Assembly (NCBI RefSeq): GCF_030813915.1
Contig: NZ_JAUSUJ010000002.1
Span: forward strand, 186,001-250,000
Length of the DNA stretch: 64,000 bases
Source of the DNA: Rhodoplanes tepidamans
Lineage (GTDB): Bacteria; Pseudomonadota; Alphaproteobacteria; Rhizobiales; Xanthobacteraceae
Direction of reading: 5' to 3'
Shown: in pieces, positions 43,097-55,858 of the stretch
Layout of the letters: the number at the start of each line of letters is the position of its first letter
Numbering within the stretch: position 1 is the stretch's first letter
Notes under the pieces: model-generated
What the model was told of the DNA's origin: nothing
The model's input: only the letters and a program-made list of their open reading frames with translations
Database searches by the model: none
Translations under genes and position numbers: made by a program

Positions 43097-43693
43097 ATGT
43101 CCGGCCCCGGATCCGTTTCGTCTCCCCAGATCATTCCGCCGCCGTCGCCTGCGCGTGTGCCGCCGGGCGCGAGGCTCGTGGCCTGGGCGGACCGCATCGA
43201 CCGCGTCACCGGTGCGGTGTTCCGGGTCGCCGCCTGGGGCGCGCTGGCCGTCGTCCTGGTCCAGCTCGCCGTGGTGCTGCTGCGCTATGCCCTCGGGCTC
43301 GGCTCGCTGTGGCTGCAGGAGACCGCCGTCTACGCCCATGCCGGGCTGTTCCTGCTCGCCGCCGCCTTCACGCTCGCCCGGGGCGGCCACGTGCGGGTGG
43401 ACATCGTCTATGCCGGCCTCGCGCCGCGCCGGAAGGCGTGGATCGACGCGCTCGGCACGGTGGCGTTCCTGTTTCCCTTTGCGATCGTGCTCCTGTGGGT
43501 GTCGCTGCCCTATGTGGCGCGCTCCTGGGCGCTGCTGGAGCGCTCGCGCGAGGCCAGCGGCCTGCCGCTGGTGTTTCTGCTCAAGACCCTGATCCCGGCC
43601 TTCGCCGTGCTGATGCTCGTCCAGGGCGTCGCGCAGCTCTGCCGCGCGATCGCGGTGCTGCGCGGCGCCGCACCCGCCCCGGCGCAGGGGTGA
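43097..43693 (+). CDS. TRAP transporter small permease, DctQ-like
   Basis: 198 residues with four predicted membrane segments after a proline-rich N-terminus of about 25 residues. Family-like text is VVLLRYALGLGSLWLQETAV with YAHAGLFLLAAAFTLARGGHVRVDIVYAGL. It forms the TRAP membrane part with the next gene (3-bp gap). No DctP gene is adjacent. Confidence 0.88.
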   Translation: MSGPGSVSSPQIIPPPSPARVPPGARLVAWADRIDRVTGAVFRVAAWGALAVVLVQLAVVLLRYALGLGSLWLQETAVYAHAGLFLLAAAFTLARGGHVRVDIVYAGLAPRRKAWIDALGTVAFLFPFAIVLLWVSLPYVARSWALLERSREASGLPLVFLLKTLIPAFAVLMLVQGVAQLCRAIAVLRGAAPAPAQG

Positions 43694-43696
43694 ACG

Positions 43697-45265
43697 ATGG
43701 ATCTCCAGGCTCTCGTCGCCGTCCTGATGGTGGTGTCCGCCGTCGCGCTGCTGATGGCCGGCTACCCGGTGGCGCTGACGCTCGCCGGCGTTGCGCTCGC
43801 CTTCGTCGCGGTCGGTGATCTCCTCGGCGTGATGGCGCCGAGCTTCCTGGGCGCGCTGCCGCAGCGCATCTTCGGGGTGATGACCAACGAGGTGCTGCTG
43901 GCGATTCCGCTGTTCGTCTTCATGGGCGTGATGCTGGAGCGCTCGCGCGTCGCCGAGGATCTGCTGGAGGCGCTGGGCCGCCTGTTCGGCCGGCTGCGCG
44001 GCGGCCTCGCCGTCGCGGTCGTCGTCGTCGGGGTGCTGCTCGCCGCGGCGAAGGGCATCGTCGGCGCCACCACGGTGACGATGGGCCTGATCGTGCTGCC
44101 GACCATGCTGCGGCACGGCTACGACAAGCGGCTCGCCGCCGGAACCGTGGCCGCGACCGCGACGCTCGCCCAGATCTTTCCGCCCGCCACCGTGCTGGTG
44201 CTGCTCGGCGACCAGATGAGCAACGCCTATCAGGCGGCCCAGCTCGCCCAGGGCAACTTCGCGCCGCAGTCCGTCACGGTGAGCGATCTGTTCGCCGGCG
44301 CCATCGTGCCGGCCTTCGGCCTGGTCGCGCTCTATCTCGTGTTCCTGGTCGGCGTGGCGATCGTGGCGCCGCGGTCCTCGCCGGCCATCCCGCCCGACCC
44401 GGACGCGCCGCACGGCCTCGCCCTGCTGCGCCGCGCCCTCGCCGTGCTGGTCGCGCCGATCCTCCTGATCCTCGCCGTGCTGGGCTCGATCCTGGGCGGG
44501 CTGGCGACGCCGACCGAGGCCGCCGCGGTCGGGGCCTTCGGAGCGATGCTGCTCGCCGCGCGGCCCGATCCGCGCGCCTGGGCGCCCTGGCTCGGCCTGA
44601 TCGTCGTGGTGATCGCGACGCTGCGTCTGCTGTCCTCGCACGGGCTCGATCCGCGCAGCCTCGCCGCGGGGGATCCCGCCGGGCTGGTGCCGGCGGTGCT
44701 GCTCGCCGGCGCGGCGGCCCTGCTGCTGCAGCCCGTGCTGCGCGTGCACCGTGAAAAGTTCCTCGTGCCGGTGCTCTCCCGCACCGCCGAGGTCACCAGC
44801 ATGATCTTCCTCATCCTGATCGGCGCGACGCTGTTCAGCCTGGTGTTCCGCGGGCTCGGCGGCGACGACCTCGTGCACCGCGCCCTCTCGGATCTGCCGG
44901 GCGGCACGGCCGGTGCCGTGCTCACCGTGATGCTGGCGATCTTCCTGCTCGGCTTCGTGATGGACGCCTTCGAGATCATCTTCGTCGTGGTGCCGATCGT
45001 CGCGCCGGCGCTGCTGCAGCTGCCCGGCGTCGATCCGGTCTGGCTCGCCGTGATGATCGCGCTCAACCTGCAGACCTCCTACATCCACCCGCCGCTCGGC
45101 CCCACCCTGTTCTTCCTGCGCGGCGTCGCGCCGAAGGAGATCACCACGGCGCACATCTATGTCGGCGCCATCCCGTTCGTCGTGATCCAGCTCCTCGCCC
45201 TCGTCGCCCTGTGGGTCGTGCCGGGCCTCGCGACGTGGCTGCCGGCGCTGCTCTACCCGCGCTGA
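43697..45265 (+). CDS. TRAP transporter large permease, DctM-like
   Basis: 522 residues, about twelve or more membrane segments. It is the sodium-driven transport subunit for organic acids. Landmarks are MTNEVLLAIPLFVFMGVMLE, then KGIVGATTVTMGLIVLPTML, IFPPATVLVLLGDQMSN, and the C-terminal LNLQTSYIHPPLGPTLFFLR. Length is longer than the usual 430, with an inserted hydrophobic region near residues 270-330, as in the longer DctM forms for mannitol/chloroaromatic-type acids. The ligand is unknown without the binding protein. Confidence 0.88.
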   Translation: MDLQALVAVLMVVSAVALLMAGYPVALTLAGVALAFVAVGDLLGVMAPSFLGALPQRIFGVMTNEVLLAIPLFVFMGVMLERSRVAEDLLEALGRLFGRLRGGLAVAVVVVGVLLAAAKGIVGATTVTMGLIVLPTMLRHGYDKRLAAGTVAATATLAQIFPPATVLVLLGDQMSNAYQAAQLAQGNFAPQSVTVSDLFAGAIVPAFGLVALYLVFLVGVAIVAPRSSPAIPPDPDAPHGLALLRRALAVLVAPILLILAVLGSILGGLATPTEAAAVGAFGAMLLAARPDPRAWAPWLGLIVVVIATLRLLSSHGLDPRSLAAGDPAGLVPAVLLAGAAALLLQPVLRVHREKFLVPVLSRTAEVTSMIFLILIGATLFSLVFRGLGGDDLVHRALSDLPGGTAGAVLTVMLAIFLLGFVMDAFEIIFVVVPIVAPALLQLPGVDPVWLAVMIALNLQTSYIHPPLGPTLFFLRGVAPKEITTAHIYVGAIPFVVIQLLALVALWVVPGLATWLPALLYPR

Positions 45266-45355
45266 GGCGGGAACGGGACGTCGGGCGGGTGGTTTCCGAC
45301 TCGGAGCGATGCCTCGAGGTCGGTCACCATGATGTCACCTTCGAGGCCTTTCCTC

Positions 45356-45444
45356 CGTCATGGCCGGGCTCGTCCCGGCCATCCACGACCGCGCCGTCGC
45401 GCGACGTGAAGACGTGGATGGCCGGCACAGGCCGGCCATGACGG
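45356..45444. repeat. REP-like palindrome (CGTCATGGCCGGGC type), copy 2
   Basis: CGTCATGGCCGGGCTCGTCC with CGGCCATCCACG on the left is mirrored by CGTGGATGGCCGGCACAGGC with CGGCCATGACGG on the right. It is the same type as 35531-35620. It ends 42 bp before the phosphoketolase start. Confidence 0.78.
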
Positions 45445-45485
45445 CGTGACCATGTCCCGCGTCGTGGATGCAGAAGGAAGCCGTC

Positions 45486-47900
45486 ATGGACCAGAGCACG
45501 ACCACGCCCGCAGGCGGCGTCGACGACGTGACGCTCGGCCGCATGGATGCTTGGTGGCGGGCCGCGAACTATCTCACGGTCGGCCAGATCTACCTGCTCG
45601 ACAATCCGCTGCTGCGCGAGCCGCTAGCGCGCGAGCACGTCAAGCCGCGGCTGCTCGGGCACTGGGGCACGTCGCCGGGCCTCTCCTTCGTCTACGTGCA
45701 TCTGAACCGGGCGATCGTCGCCCGCGATCTCGACATGCTCTATGTCTGCGGCCCCGGCCACGGCGGCCCCGCCATGGTCGCCAGCACGTATCTGGAGGGG
45801 GCGTATTCCGAGATCTATCCGGACATCTCGCGCGACGCGGCCGGGTTGAAGACGCTGTTCCGCCAGTTCTCGTTCCCGGGCGGCATCCCGAGCCACGCGG
45901 CGCCCGAGACGCCGGGCTCGATCCACGAGGGCGGCGAGCTCGGCTATGCCCTGTCGCACGCCTTCGGGGCCGCCTTCGACAATCCGGATCTGGTCGTCGC
46001 CTGCGTGATCGGTGACGGCGAGGCCGAGACCGGCCCGCTCGCCGGCTCCTGGCAGTCGATCAGGTTTCTCGATCCGGTGCACGACGGCGCCGTGCTGCCG
46101 ATCCTGCATCTCAACGGCTACAAGATCGCCAACCCGACCGTGCTGGGCCGCACCAGCGACGACGACATCGCCGCGATGCTGCGTGGGCTCGGCTGGGAGC
46201 CGCTGTTCGTCGCCGGCGACGAGTCGATGGCGATGCACCGGCTGATGGCCGAGACGCTCGACCGGGCGCTCGACACGATCGCGGCGACGCAGGCGCAGGC
46301 CCGGGCGGGCGATGCAGCCGCGGCCCCGTCGCGGCCGCGCTGGCCCGTGATCGTGCTGCGCAGCCCGAAGGGCTGGACCGGGCCGAAGGAGATCGACGGC
46401 AGGAAGGTCGAGGGCTTCTGGCGTGCCCACCAGGTCCCGATCACCGATCCGCGCGACAATCCGGAGCATCTGCGCCTGCTCGAGGCGTGGCTGCGCAGCT
46501 ATCGCCCCGAGCGGCTGTTCGACGCGGACGGTCGCCTCCTGCCCGAGATCGCCGCGCTGGCCCCGACAGGGCCGCGCCGCATGGGGGCGAGCCCGCACGC
46601 GCACGGCGGCATCCGCGGCGCGCTCGCGCTGCCCGATCTGCGCGCCCATGCGGTCGCGGTCGATCACCCGGGCGGCACCATGGGCGAGGCGACCCGGGTG
46701 CTCGGCGCGTATCTGCGCGACGTGATCAGGATGAACGACGAGGCCCGCAACTTCCGCCTGATGGGACCGGACGAGACCGCGTCCAACCGGCTCGACGCCG
46801 TGTTCGAAGCGACCGACCGGGTCTGGCAGGAGGCGATCGAGCCCTACGACGTGCATCTCGCCCGCCAGGGCCGCGTCATGGAGGTCTTGAGCGAGCATCT
46901 CTGCCAGGGCTGGCTGGAAGGCTATCTGCTCACCGGCCGGCACGGCTTCTTCTCGTGCTACGAGGCCTTCGTCCACATCGTCGACTCGATGTTCAACCAG
47001 CACGCCAAGTGGCTGAAGGTGTCGCGGACGCTGCCGTGGCGCGGCCGCATCGCGTCGCTCAACTATCTGCTCACGTCGCATGTCTGGCGGCAGGACCACA
47101 ACGGCTTCACCCACCAGGACCCCGGCTTCATCGACGTGGTGCTGAACAAGAAGCCCGAGGTGGTGCGGGTCTATTTCCCGCCGGACGCCAACACGCTGCT
47201 GGCCGTCGCCGACCACGCCCTGCGCACCTGGAACCGGGTCAACGTGATCGTCGCCGGCAAGCAGCCGGCGCCGCAGTGGCTCGACATGGAGGCCGCGATC
47301 CGGCACGTCGCGGCCGGCATCGGCATCCTCGACTTCGCCTCCAACGACCAGGGCGGCACGCCCGACGTGGTGATGGCCTGCGCCGGCGACGTGCCGACGC
47401 TGGAGACGCTCGCCGCCGTCTCGCTGCTGCGCGAGAACCTGCCGGCGCTGAAGATCCGGGTCGTCAACGTCGTCGACCTGATGACGCTGCAGCCCGACAC
47501 CGAGCATCCGCACGGGCTGACGGATCGCGACTTCGATTCGCTGTTCACCACCGACCGGCCGGTGATCTTCGCCTATCACGGCTATCCGTACCTGATTCAC
47601 CGGCTGGCCTACCGGCGCCGCAACCACCCCAACATCCATGTCCGCGGCTACAAGGAGGAGGGCACCACGACGACGCCGTTCGACATGGTGGTGATCAACG
47701 ATCTCGACCGCTTCCGCCTCGCCATGGACGCGATCGACCGCGTGCCGGATCTCGCCGTGAGCGCCGCCGGCGTGAAGCAGATGCTGCGCGACAAGCGCAC
47801 CGCGCACCGCGACTACGTGATCCGGCACGGCGAGGACATGCCGGAGATCCGCGACTGGGGCTGGCCCTACGGCACGGCGGCGGCCCGCAGCGGCGACTGA
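45486..47900 (+). CDS. xfp: D-xylulose-5-phosphate/D-fructose-6-phosphate phosphoketolase
   Basis: 804 residues from the ATG at 45486, which has AAGGAAG five bases upstream; ATG 45468 is less likely. This TPP enzyme cleaves xylulose 5-P or fructose 6-P to acetyl phosphate plus an aldose phosphate. The N-terminal [60 protein letters not shown] and [14 protein letters not shown] (TPP motif) stretches are diagnostic. No acetate kinase or phosphotransacetylase gene follows here. It converges on and overlaps the AI-2E permease gene by 34 bp. Confidence 0.95.
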   Translation: MDQSTTTPAGGVDDVTLGRMDAWWRAANYLTVGQIYLLDNPLLREPLAREHVKPRLLGHWGTSPGLSFVYVHLNRAIVARDLDMLYVCGPGHGGPAMVASTYLEGAYSEIYPDISRDAAGLKTLFRQFSFPGGIPSHAAPETPGSIHEGGELGYALSHAFGAAFDNPDLVVACVIGDGEAETGPLAGSWQSIRFLDPVHDGAVLPILHLNGYKIANPTVLGRTSDDDIAAMLRGLGWEPLFVAGDESMAMHRLMAETLDRALDTIAATQAQARAGDAAAAPSRPRWPVIVLRSPKGWTGPKEIDGRKVEGFWRAHQVPITDPRDNPEHLRLLEAWLRSYRPERLFDADGRLLPEIAALAPTGPRRMGASPHAHGGIRGALALPDLRAHAVAVDHPGGTMGEATRVLGAYLRDVIRMNDEARNFRLMGPDETASNRLDAVFEATDRVWQEAIEPYDVHLARQGRVMEVLSEHLCQGWLEGYLLTGRHGFFSCYEAFVHIVDSMFNQHAKWLKVSRTLPWRGRIASLNYLLTSHVWRQDHNGFTHQDPGFIDVVLNKKPEVVRVYFPPDANTLLAVADHALRTWNRVNVIVAGKQPAPQWLDMEAAIRHVAAGIGILDFASNDQGGTPDVVMACAGDVPTLETLAAVSLLRENLPALKIRVVNVVDLMTLQPDTEHPHGLTDRDFDSLFTTDRPVIFAYHGYPYLIHRLAYRRRNHPNIHVRGYKEEGTTTTPFDMVVINDLDRFRLAMDAIDRVPDLAVSAAGVKQMLRDKRTAHRDYVIRHGEDMPEIRDWGWPYGTAAARSGD

Positions 47901-49891
47901 GGCGCCGGCTCCGGGGTCTGCTCCGGGGCGCCGCTGCGCGGCGCGCCGGTGTCGGCGGTCGCGGCCTGCGCGACCGCGGTCGCCGTGGCGGCGTCGACGC
48001 AGGCGTTCACGGCCTCGGTGAGCGAGCCGACATAGAGGTCGGCGCCCATGGTGGTGCGCACGCTCTCGCCCTCGGTCCCGTCGTCGCGGTCCGGCCACAG
48101 GCCGACCAGGATCGGCACGCCCGGAAGCTGGCGGCGCAGCCGGCGGATCAGGTAGCGGACCCGCGCCAGGTTTCCGGTGCTCTCGACCAGCGAGATGCAG
48201 ACATAGGCGATGCCGTCCGGGTTCAGCGCGGCGACGTGGACGCGCGACAGCCGGTCGCTCGCCAGCGAGCGGGCGCCGAGCCCGTGCTTGCCGAGGAGCT
48301 GCATCAGCATGGCGGCGGCGGCCTCGTCGAGCGGGCTCGCCCCGGCGATGCACAGCACCGGCGACGGGCAGGCCCAGGGGCCGGTGCGCGCCTCCGGCGG
48401 CGGTGCCATGCGGCCGGGCGGGACGTCGCCGGCGGCCTCGTCCTCGGCCTCGACCGGGCTCGCGCCCTCGATCGGCGGCGCCGGCGCGTGGTCGTCGTAC
48501 TCGTCGAGCTCCTCGACCAGCTCGCACACCGATCCGGCGATGGTGCGGATGCGCGCCGGCCCGAGCACGCCGCGCGCCGCATCCTCGGCGGCGAGGGCGA
48601 GGCCGCGCAGCGCCACCTCGTCGTAATAGGCCGACAGCGAGCGCGTCTTGAGGAGCACCTCGGCCTGGTCCTGCACCTCGTCCGGGTCGCCGGCCAGCAT
48701 GCGCTGGTAGAACGTCTCGGTCGATGTGAGCGCCGGCCGGTCGCCGAGCAGGACCTCGAGGAACTCCAGCCGTTCGACGTGACGGCCGAGCACGACGAGG
48801 CACAGGGTCAGCGGCGTCGCCAGCACGAGGCCGATGGGTCCCCACAGCCAGGTCCAGAACACGGTGGCGATCAGCACCGACACGGGCGACAGCCCGGTCG
48901 AATGCCCGTAGACGACGGGCTCGACCACCTGCCCCAGCAGCGGCTCGGTCACCAGGAACAGCGCGAGCGTCCAGAGGAACATCGTCCAGCCGGGGTCGAC
49001 CGCCGCCGCGACCGCCAGCGGCAGCAGCGTCGAGATCCAGGCTCCGACATAGGGGACGAACCGGCACAGCGCGGCGACGATGCCCCACAGGATCGGGCTC
49101 GGCAGCCCGATGACGTAGAGCCCGGCCGTCACCAGCACGCCGAACGCCGTGTTGAGGGCGAGCTGGGTGAGGAAGAACGTGCTCAGCCGGCGGCCGGCGT
49201 CGTTGAGCGCCACCGTGGTGCGGTGGAGGTCGCGCGAGCCGAACAGCCGGATGAAGCGGTCGCGCAGGTCCTCCTTCTGCAGCAGGATGAAGGTGACGAA
49301 CACCAGCACGATGCCGAGCGTGGCGAGCGGGCTCAGCACCGGCGAGACCCAGCGCTGCGCGAAGGCGAGCGGCGAGGGCGGACCGTCGCTCTCGCCGCCC
49401 TGGCCGGCCTGCTGTCCGTTCTGCCCGTTCGGTGCCGTCTGCTGCGGGGCGGCGGGCTCCGCCGGCCCCGGCGCCTCGCCCGGGCGAATCTGCTCGATTT
49501 GGGCGATCACGCTGGTGAGGCGGCCGAGAGTCTGCTCCCGCACGACCTCCAGCTTGTCCCGGATGGTCGTCTCGTAGCGCGGCAGGTCCTGGGCGAAGCT
49601 GGCGATCTGGCTGCCGATCACGGCGCCGATCGACGACAGCACGGCGAGCGCGACGATCACGGCGACGATGACGGCCGGCACCCGGCCGAGCCGCAGCCAG
49701 CGCAGCGCCCGCACCAGCGGCGCCAGCACGAAGGTGAGCAGCACGGCGAGCGTGATCGGCACCAGCACGTCGCGGGCGAGGTACAGCGCCGCCACCACCA
49801 CCACGCCGACCGCCAGGGTGAGAAGCTCCGACAGCTTCGGGCTCTCGGCCGGTGATATCTGCGCGGCGGGGCTGCGCTCGGGGTCGGACAT
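47867..49891 (-). CDS. AI-2E-family transporter with long C-terminal cytoplasmic extension
   Basis: 674 residues from the ATG at 49891 with AAGGAG upstream. The N-terminal ~380 residues form the TqsA/PerM-type permease ([20 protein letters not shown] near 36; [73 protein letters not shown]). The last ~250 residues are cytoplasmic: a helical region with acidic and proline-rich parts and a domain with [20 protein letters not shown]...[20 protein letters not shown], like a Rossmann or B12-binding-type fold. Usual length is 350-370. Substrate unknown. Confidence 0.88.
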   Translation of the reverse strand: MSDPERSPAAQISPAESPKLSELLTLAVGVVVVAALYLARDVLVPITLAVLLTFVLAPLVRALRWLRLGRVPAVIVAVIVALAVLSSIGAVIGSQIASFAQDLPRYETTIRDKLEVVREQTLGRLTSVIAQIEQIRPGEAPGPAEPAAPQQTAPNGQNGQQAGQGGESDGPPSPLAFAQRWVSPVLSPLATLGIVLVFVTFILLQKEDLRDRFIRLFGSRDLHRTTVALNDAGRRLSTFFLTQLALNTAFGVLVTAGLYVIGLPSPILWGIVAALCRFVPYVGAWISTLLPLAVAAAVDPGWTMFLWTLALFLVTEPLLGQVVEPVVYGHSTGLSPVSVLIATVFWTWLWGPIGLVLATPLTLCLVVLGRHVERLEFLEVLLGDRPALTSTETFYQRMLAGDPDEVQDQAEVLLKTRSLSAYYDEVALRGLALAAEDAARGVLGPARIRTIAGSVCELVEELDEYDDHAPAPPIEGASPVEAEDEAAGDVPPGRMAPPPEARTGPWACPSPVLCIAGASPLDEAAAAMLMQLLGKHGLGARSLASDRLSRVHVAALNPDGIAYVCISLVESTGNLARVRYLIRRLRRQLPGVPILVGLWPDRDDGTEGESVRTTMGADLYVGSLTEAVNACVDAATATAVAQAATADTGAPRSGAPEQTPEPAPQSPLRAAAVP

Positions 49892-50214
49892 GTCTCGCTC
49901 CTTCGGGCTGACGCGCCCGCCCGGCCGGACGAGAGAGCCGGCGCAAGACAACGATCGAAGCCGGAAACGGTGCCATGGGGCCGGCCGCCGCCCGACGACG
50001 TCCGCGACGCGGCGGCATGGAACTTTCCCCGGCGCATGCAGTTGAAAGTTGCCGGCCCGCGCGGCACCGCGTTGCCGCGCCGGCGCCGCATCCGATCCTC
50101 TCGTGCGACATCGCGCGTCGATGCGTCCGCGGCGGCCCTGCCTGCCGGCGGTGCGACGACGCTCGCGCGGGGTGGCGTCGGACGCCCTCGTTCCCCGGTG
50201 GAGACTTCGAGCCG
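49892..50214. other. Divergent intergenic region, AI-2E permease / glgX
   Basis: 323 bp with no gene on either strand. It should contain two divergent promoters, but I found no convincing -35/-10 pair or strong palindrome. Frames crossing it are arginine-rich artefacts. Confidence 0.5.
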
Positions 50215-52410
<2,196 letters not shown>

Positions 52411-52474
52411 CCCGCCGGGCGGGCCAGCGTCCCGCCCGCGCCGCATCTGTCCGCTCTCCGGACTCCGAAAACAC

Positions 52475-52504
52475 GAACGCCGTCACCCCGAGGTGACGGC
52501 GTTC
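52475..52504. terminator. Strong bidirectional terminator between glgX and the DUF4167 gene
   Basis: A perfect 13-bp stem GAACGCCGTCACC (52475-52487) with its complement at 52492-52504 and a CCGA loop. It is followed by TGTTC on the plus strand and preceded by AAAACAC, which reads GTGTTTT on the minus strand. It lies between the convergent stops at 52410 and 52531. Confidence 0.75.
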
Positions 52505-52530
52505 TGTTCAGAGGCGGTGTCGCAGGTCGT

Positions 52531-53208
52531 TCACTCCTGCGGCGCCGAGCCCTCGTCGTTCGACTCGCCGGCCGGGGCTGCGTCGCCGCGGGTGCCGCGG
52601 TGGCGGCGGCGACGCCGGTGCAGCGGGAAGCGGTCGGCGCCGCCCGGCCCGGCCTGGCCCTCGAAGCCGTTCTGCCCGAAGGTCTGCGCGTTCTGCTGCG
52701 GCGCGGGGGCGCCGCCGGTGACGAAGGACGGCAGCCGGTCGATGCCCTCGTCGCCGGCCGGCTGCGGCTGGCGCACAAAGGGCTGCTCGCGGGGGGTGAA
52801 GAACTGCGCGTCGCGCGGCAGATAGGGCTGCGGATCGCGGGTGCCGAAGCTCGGCTGCTCGCCCGCGCCCGGGAGGCCCGGCTGGTCGTCGCCGTCGTCG
52901 TCGTAGACGTCGTCGCGCGGGTCGGCGGCGCCGCCTTCGCCGCGGTAGAACGGCGTGGTCTGGCGGAACTGCTCCTGCGCCGTGGCGATCAGCCGGAAAT
53001 AGTGCTCGGCATGCTGGAAATAGTTCTCGGCCGAAACCGGATCGCCGGAGGACTGCGAGTCACGCGCGAGCTGCATGTACTTCTCGGCGATGTGCGATGC
53101 GGTGCCGCGGATCTTCACGTCCGGGCCGTTGGACTCGTAAACCCGGGTGAGCGGATTGTGGCTCTTGCGGTTGCGGCCCCGCATGCGCTTGTTCTGACCG
53201 TTTCTCAT
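52531..53208 (-). CDS. DUF4167 domain-containing protein
   Basis: 225 residues. The N-terminus MRNGQNKRMRGRNRKSHNPL with TRVYESNGPDVKIRGTASHI is the DUF4167 signature, so the ATG at 53208 is chosen over the GTG at 53226. The conserved domain (about residues 8-85) is helical and basic. The rest is low-complexity, rich in Pro, Gln, Gly and Arg, ending in an RRRRRHRG patch, suggesting nucleic-acid binding. The family is nearly confined to alphaproteobacteria and lies next to prmC and prfA in Rhizobiales. Function unknown. Confidence 0.88.
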   Translation of the reverse strand: MRNGQNKRMRGRNRKSHNPLTRVYESNGPDVKIRGTASHIAEKYMQLARDSQSSGDPVSAENYFQHAEHYFRLIATAQEQFRQTTPFYRGEGGAADPRDDVYDDDGDDQPGLPGAGEQPSFGTRDPQPYLPRDAQFFTPREQPFVRQPQPAGDEGIDRLPSFVTGGAPAPQQNAQTFGQNGFEGQAGPGGADRFPLHRRRRRHRGTRGDAAPAGESNDEGSAPQE

Positions 53209-53680
53209 GGTTCGGCTTTTGGCCACCTCTGATTGCGGCGGTTGCTCCGCCGGTTACATCAATGGTTGCGTGGATCGGCGCATGGCCGATCGCCACCGGA
53301 CTGCAACCGCGCACAGCCGATGCATGCAGGCGCGCCCGTGGCCGCGCCGCAATTCCCTTCTGATGGCTCAGCTTGTGACCGCAGCACGTCTGCGGCGCTG
53401 CCAACCTCTCACGATGCCCGCGCGGCTCACGATCCATGATCGAAGCGCGCGCCGAAGCCGCTGAAGTATCATCCCGATCCCGAGTGGCGCAGCACCAACC
53501 CTGTTCGACGGATTTTGGTGACTGCGTCTCCGCTGCGTGCCTCGCCGAGCCTTGCTCCGGGCGTCCTCTGCAGCAGGTCAAACCGACCCAGGTCGATTCC
53601 GTAAGCGGAACCTAGTCACTCTCGCTGCAGAATCAAGCTCTTTTTTGTCGGCGTTTGGGAAAGACTTTCGATTTTGTATA
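53209..53680. other. Intergenic region between prmC and the DUF4167 gene
   Basis: 472 bp. A lower-GC part (about 53620-53690) follows the prmC stop, with a T-run on the plus strand that reads as an A-run downstream of prmC, so it is not a prmC terminator. The promoter for DUF4167 is probably here. Frames crossing it look artefactual. Confidence 0.5.
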
Positions 53681-54559
53681 TCAGGTTTGCCTTTGTGCCA
53701 GGACGGCACGCCGGTGTCCGGAAAAGTCCTGATATGGGTCGCCGATGCGGGCGAGGTGGTTCGTATCGAACAAGGCGACAACCGCCCCGGACTGGTCGTG
53801 GCCGACCTCGACCACGATGAGCCCGCCCGGCGCCAGCAGGCGCCCGGCATCGGCGGCGATCGCCCGGTAGGCGTCGAGGCCGTCGGGCCCGCCGTCGAGC
53901 GCCGGCCGCGGATCGAAGTCGCGCACCTCGGGGGCGAGCGTCGCGATGTCGGCGGTGCGGATATAGGGCGGATTGGAGACGACGAGGTCGAAGCCGCCGG
54001 CGAGCGCGCCGCCGTAGTCGCAGGCGACGAAGCCGGCGCGCGGCGCCAGCCCGAGCCGTCCGGCATTGTCGCGCGCGACGCCGAGCGCGGCGAGGCTCGT
54101 GTCGGTGCCGACGCCGCGCGCCTCCGGCAGCTCGGACAGCAGCGCCAGCAGGATCGCCCCCGATCCGGTGCCGAGATCGGCGAGGCGCGCCACCGCCCGG
54201 CGCGGGCCGCGCGCGTCGATCGCGGCGAGCGCCGCCGTCACTACGGTCTCGGTGTCGGGGCGCGGATCGAGCACGTCCCGCGTCACCACCAGCGGCAGGC
54301 TCCAGAACTGGCTGCGGCCGAGAATGCGGGCGACCGGCTCGTGCGCGAGACGGCGCGTCGCGAACGCCTCGATCCGGCGCGCCTCGTCCGCGGTCAGGAC
54401 GCGGGCGGCGGCGACCGCGAGGCCGGCGTGATCGAGGCCGAGCGCCTCGCCCACCAGCAGCCGCGCATCGAGATCCGGCGTGTCGAGACGGGCGGCGCGC
54501 AGCGCCGCGGCGACGCTCCGGCGGGCCGCCGCGACGGTGGCGCCGGCCGCCACCATCAT
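53681..54559 (-). CDS. prmC: Peptide chain release factor N5-glutamine methyltransferase
   Basis: 292 residues from the ATG at 54559, which overlaps the stop of the preceding small gene by ATGA; a start at 54577 would add six residues. It methylates the glutamine of the GGQ motif in release factors. The catalytic SNPPYIR is in the second half, and the SAM motif LADLGTGSGAILLALL precedes it; LGRSQFWSLPLVVTRDVLDPRPDTE is the family hallmark. It is in the prfA operon, its substrate's gene. Confidence 0.93.
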   Translation of the reverse strand: MMVAAGATVAAARRSVAAALRAARLDTPDLDARLLVGEALGLDHAGLAVAAARVLTADEARRIEAFATRRLAHEPVARILGRSQFWSLPLVVTRDVLDPRPDTETVVTAALAAIDARGPRRAVARLADLGTGSGAILLALLSELPEARGVGTDTSLAALGVARDNAGRLGLAPRAGFVACDYGGALAGGFDLVVSNPPYIRTADIATLAPEVRDFDPRPALDGGPDGLDAYRAIAADAGRLLAPGGLIVVEVGHDQSGAVVALFDTNHLARIGDPYQDFSGHRRAVLAQRQT

Positions 54560-54735
54560 CCCAGCCATGCGGTCCACAGGCGGCCGAGCGCGCCGAGATG
54601 GCCGGTCCAGTGCAGCGCCGCGATCAGCAGGGCCGTCGCCACCGCGAGCTGGATCGACAGGCCCTGCAGGGTGCGCGGCTTCACCATCCGGAACAGCCGG
54701 TGGCGCCAGCGCAGCGGAAAGCGCGGCTTGTGCAT
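54556..54735 (-). CDS. Small membrane protein in the prfA-prmC interval
   Basis: 59 residues from the ATG at 54735 (GTG 54741 is also possible). A basic N-terminus (HKPRFPLRWRHRLFRMVKPR) is followed by one hydrophobic helix (LSIQLAVATALLIAALHWTG). It is translationally coupled to prmC by an ATGA overlap and starts 35 bases after prfA. I do not recognise a family; it may be lineage-specific. Confidence 0.6.
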   Translation of the reverse strand: MHKPRFPLRWRHRLFRMVKPRTLQGLSIQLAVATALLIAALHWTGHLGALGRLWTAWLG

Positions 54736-54769
54736 GGTCACGTCCGCGTCCCTTCGGTCAGGCGGAGCG

Positions 54770-55849
54770 TCACGCCGCTCCGGTCTCGGCGGCGAGCAGC
54801 GCCGCGTTGTGCTCGGTCACGAGGGCGTCGACGATCTCGCCGAGCGCCTCGCCTTCCATCACCTGCGGCAGCTTGTAGAGGGTCAGGTTGATGCGGTGGT
54901 CGGTGACGCGTCCCTGCGGAAAGTTGTAGGTGCGGATGCGCTCGGAGCGGTCGCCGGAGCCGACTTGGCCGCGCCGCTCGGCGGCCCGCTCGGAGTCGCG
55001 CTTCTGCCGCTCCTGATCGTAGAGCCTGGCGCGCAGCATCGCCATCGCCTTGGCCCGGTTCCGGTGCTGCGAGCGCTCCTCCTGGACGAACACGACGATG
55101 CCGCTCGGCACGTGCTTCACCCGGATTGCCGATTCGGTCTTGTTGACGTGCTGGCCGCCGGCGCCGCTCGACCGCATGGTGTCGATCTCGAGGTCCTTCT
55201 CGTCGATCGCGACGTCGACGTCCTCGACCTCGGGCAGCACCGCGACGGTGGCGGCCGAGGTGTGGATGCGGCCCGACGCCTCGGTGTCGGGCACGCGCTG
55301 CACCCGGTGCACGCCCGATTCGAACTTCAGCCTGGCGAAGGCGCCGGCGCCGCGGATCTCGGCGATGATCTCCTTGTAGCCGCCCATGGTGCCTTCGCTC
55401 GCCGACAGGATCTCGGTCTTCCAGCCCTGCTGGGCGGCGAAGCGCTCGTACATGCGGAACAGGTCGCCGGCGAACAGCGCCGCCTCGTCGCCGCCCGTGC
55501 CGGCGCGGATCTCGACGATGACGTTGCGCTCGTCCATCGCGTCCTTGGGAATCAGGGCGAGCCGGATGTCCTCCTCGAGGCGCAGCCGCGCCTCCTCCAG
55601 CGCCGTCCTCTCGTCGGCCGCGATGCTGCGCATCTCGGCGTCGCTCGCCGGATCGGCCGCGATCGCGGCGACGTCGTCGATCTCGCGCAGGATCTCCTTG
55701 TAGCGCGTCACCTTCTCGACGACCGGGTCGATCTCGGCGAGCTCACGCGAGAGCTTCACGAAGGTCTCGGGCGGCAGCTTGCCGGCGAGCTCCGCCTGGA
55801 GCGCGGCATGGCGCGTCACCACGGCGTCGAGCTTGGCTTGCGGCAGCAT
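54770..55849 (-). CDS. prfA: Peptide chain release factor 1
   Basis: 359 residues. RF1 reads UAA and UAG. The PxT recognition tripeptide P-D-T is at 187-189 in [14 protein letters not shown], distinguishing it from RF2 (SPF), and the catalytic GGQ is at 231-233 in [20 protein letters not shown]. Its GGQ glutamine is the likely target of the prmC product. Spacer from ptsP is 9 bp. Confidence 0.97.
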   Translation of the reverse strand: MLPQAKLDAVVTRHAALQAELAGKLPPETFVKLSRELAEIDPVVEKVTRYKEILREIDDVAAIAADPASDAEMRSIAADERTALEEARLRLEEDIRLALIPKDAMDERNVIVEIRAGTGGDEAALFAGDLFRMYERFAAQQGWKTEILSASEGTMGGYKEIIAEIRGAGAFARLKFESGVHRVQRVPDTEASGRIHTSAATVAVLPEVEDVDVAIDEKDLEIDTMRSSGAGGQHVNKTESAIRVKHVPSGIVVFVQEERSQHRNRAKAMAMLRARLYDQERQKRDSERAAERRGQVGSGDRSERIRTYNFPQGRVTDHRINLTLYKLPQVMEGEALGEIVDALVTEHNAALLAAETGAA

Positions 55850-55858
55850 CGCGGGGCC

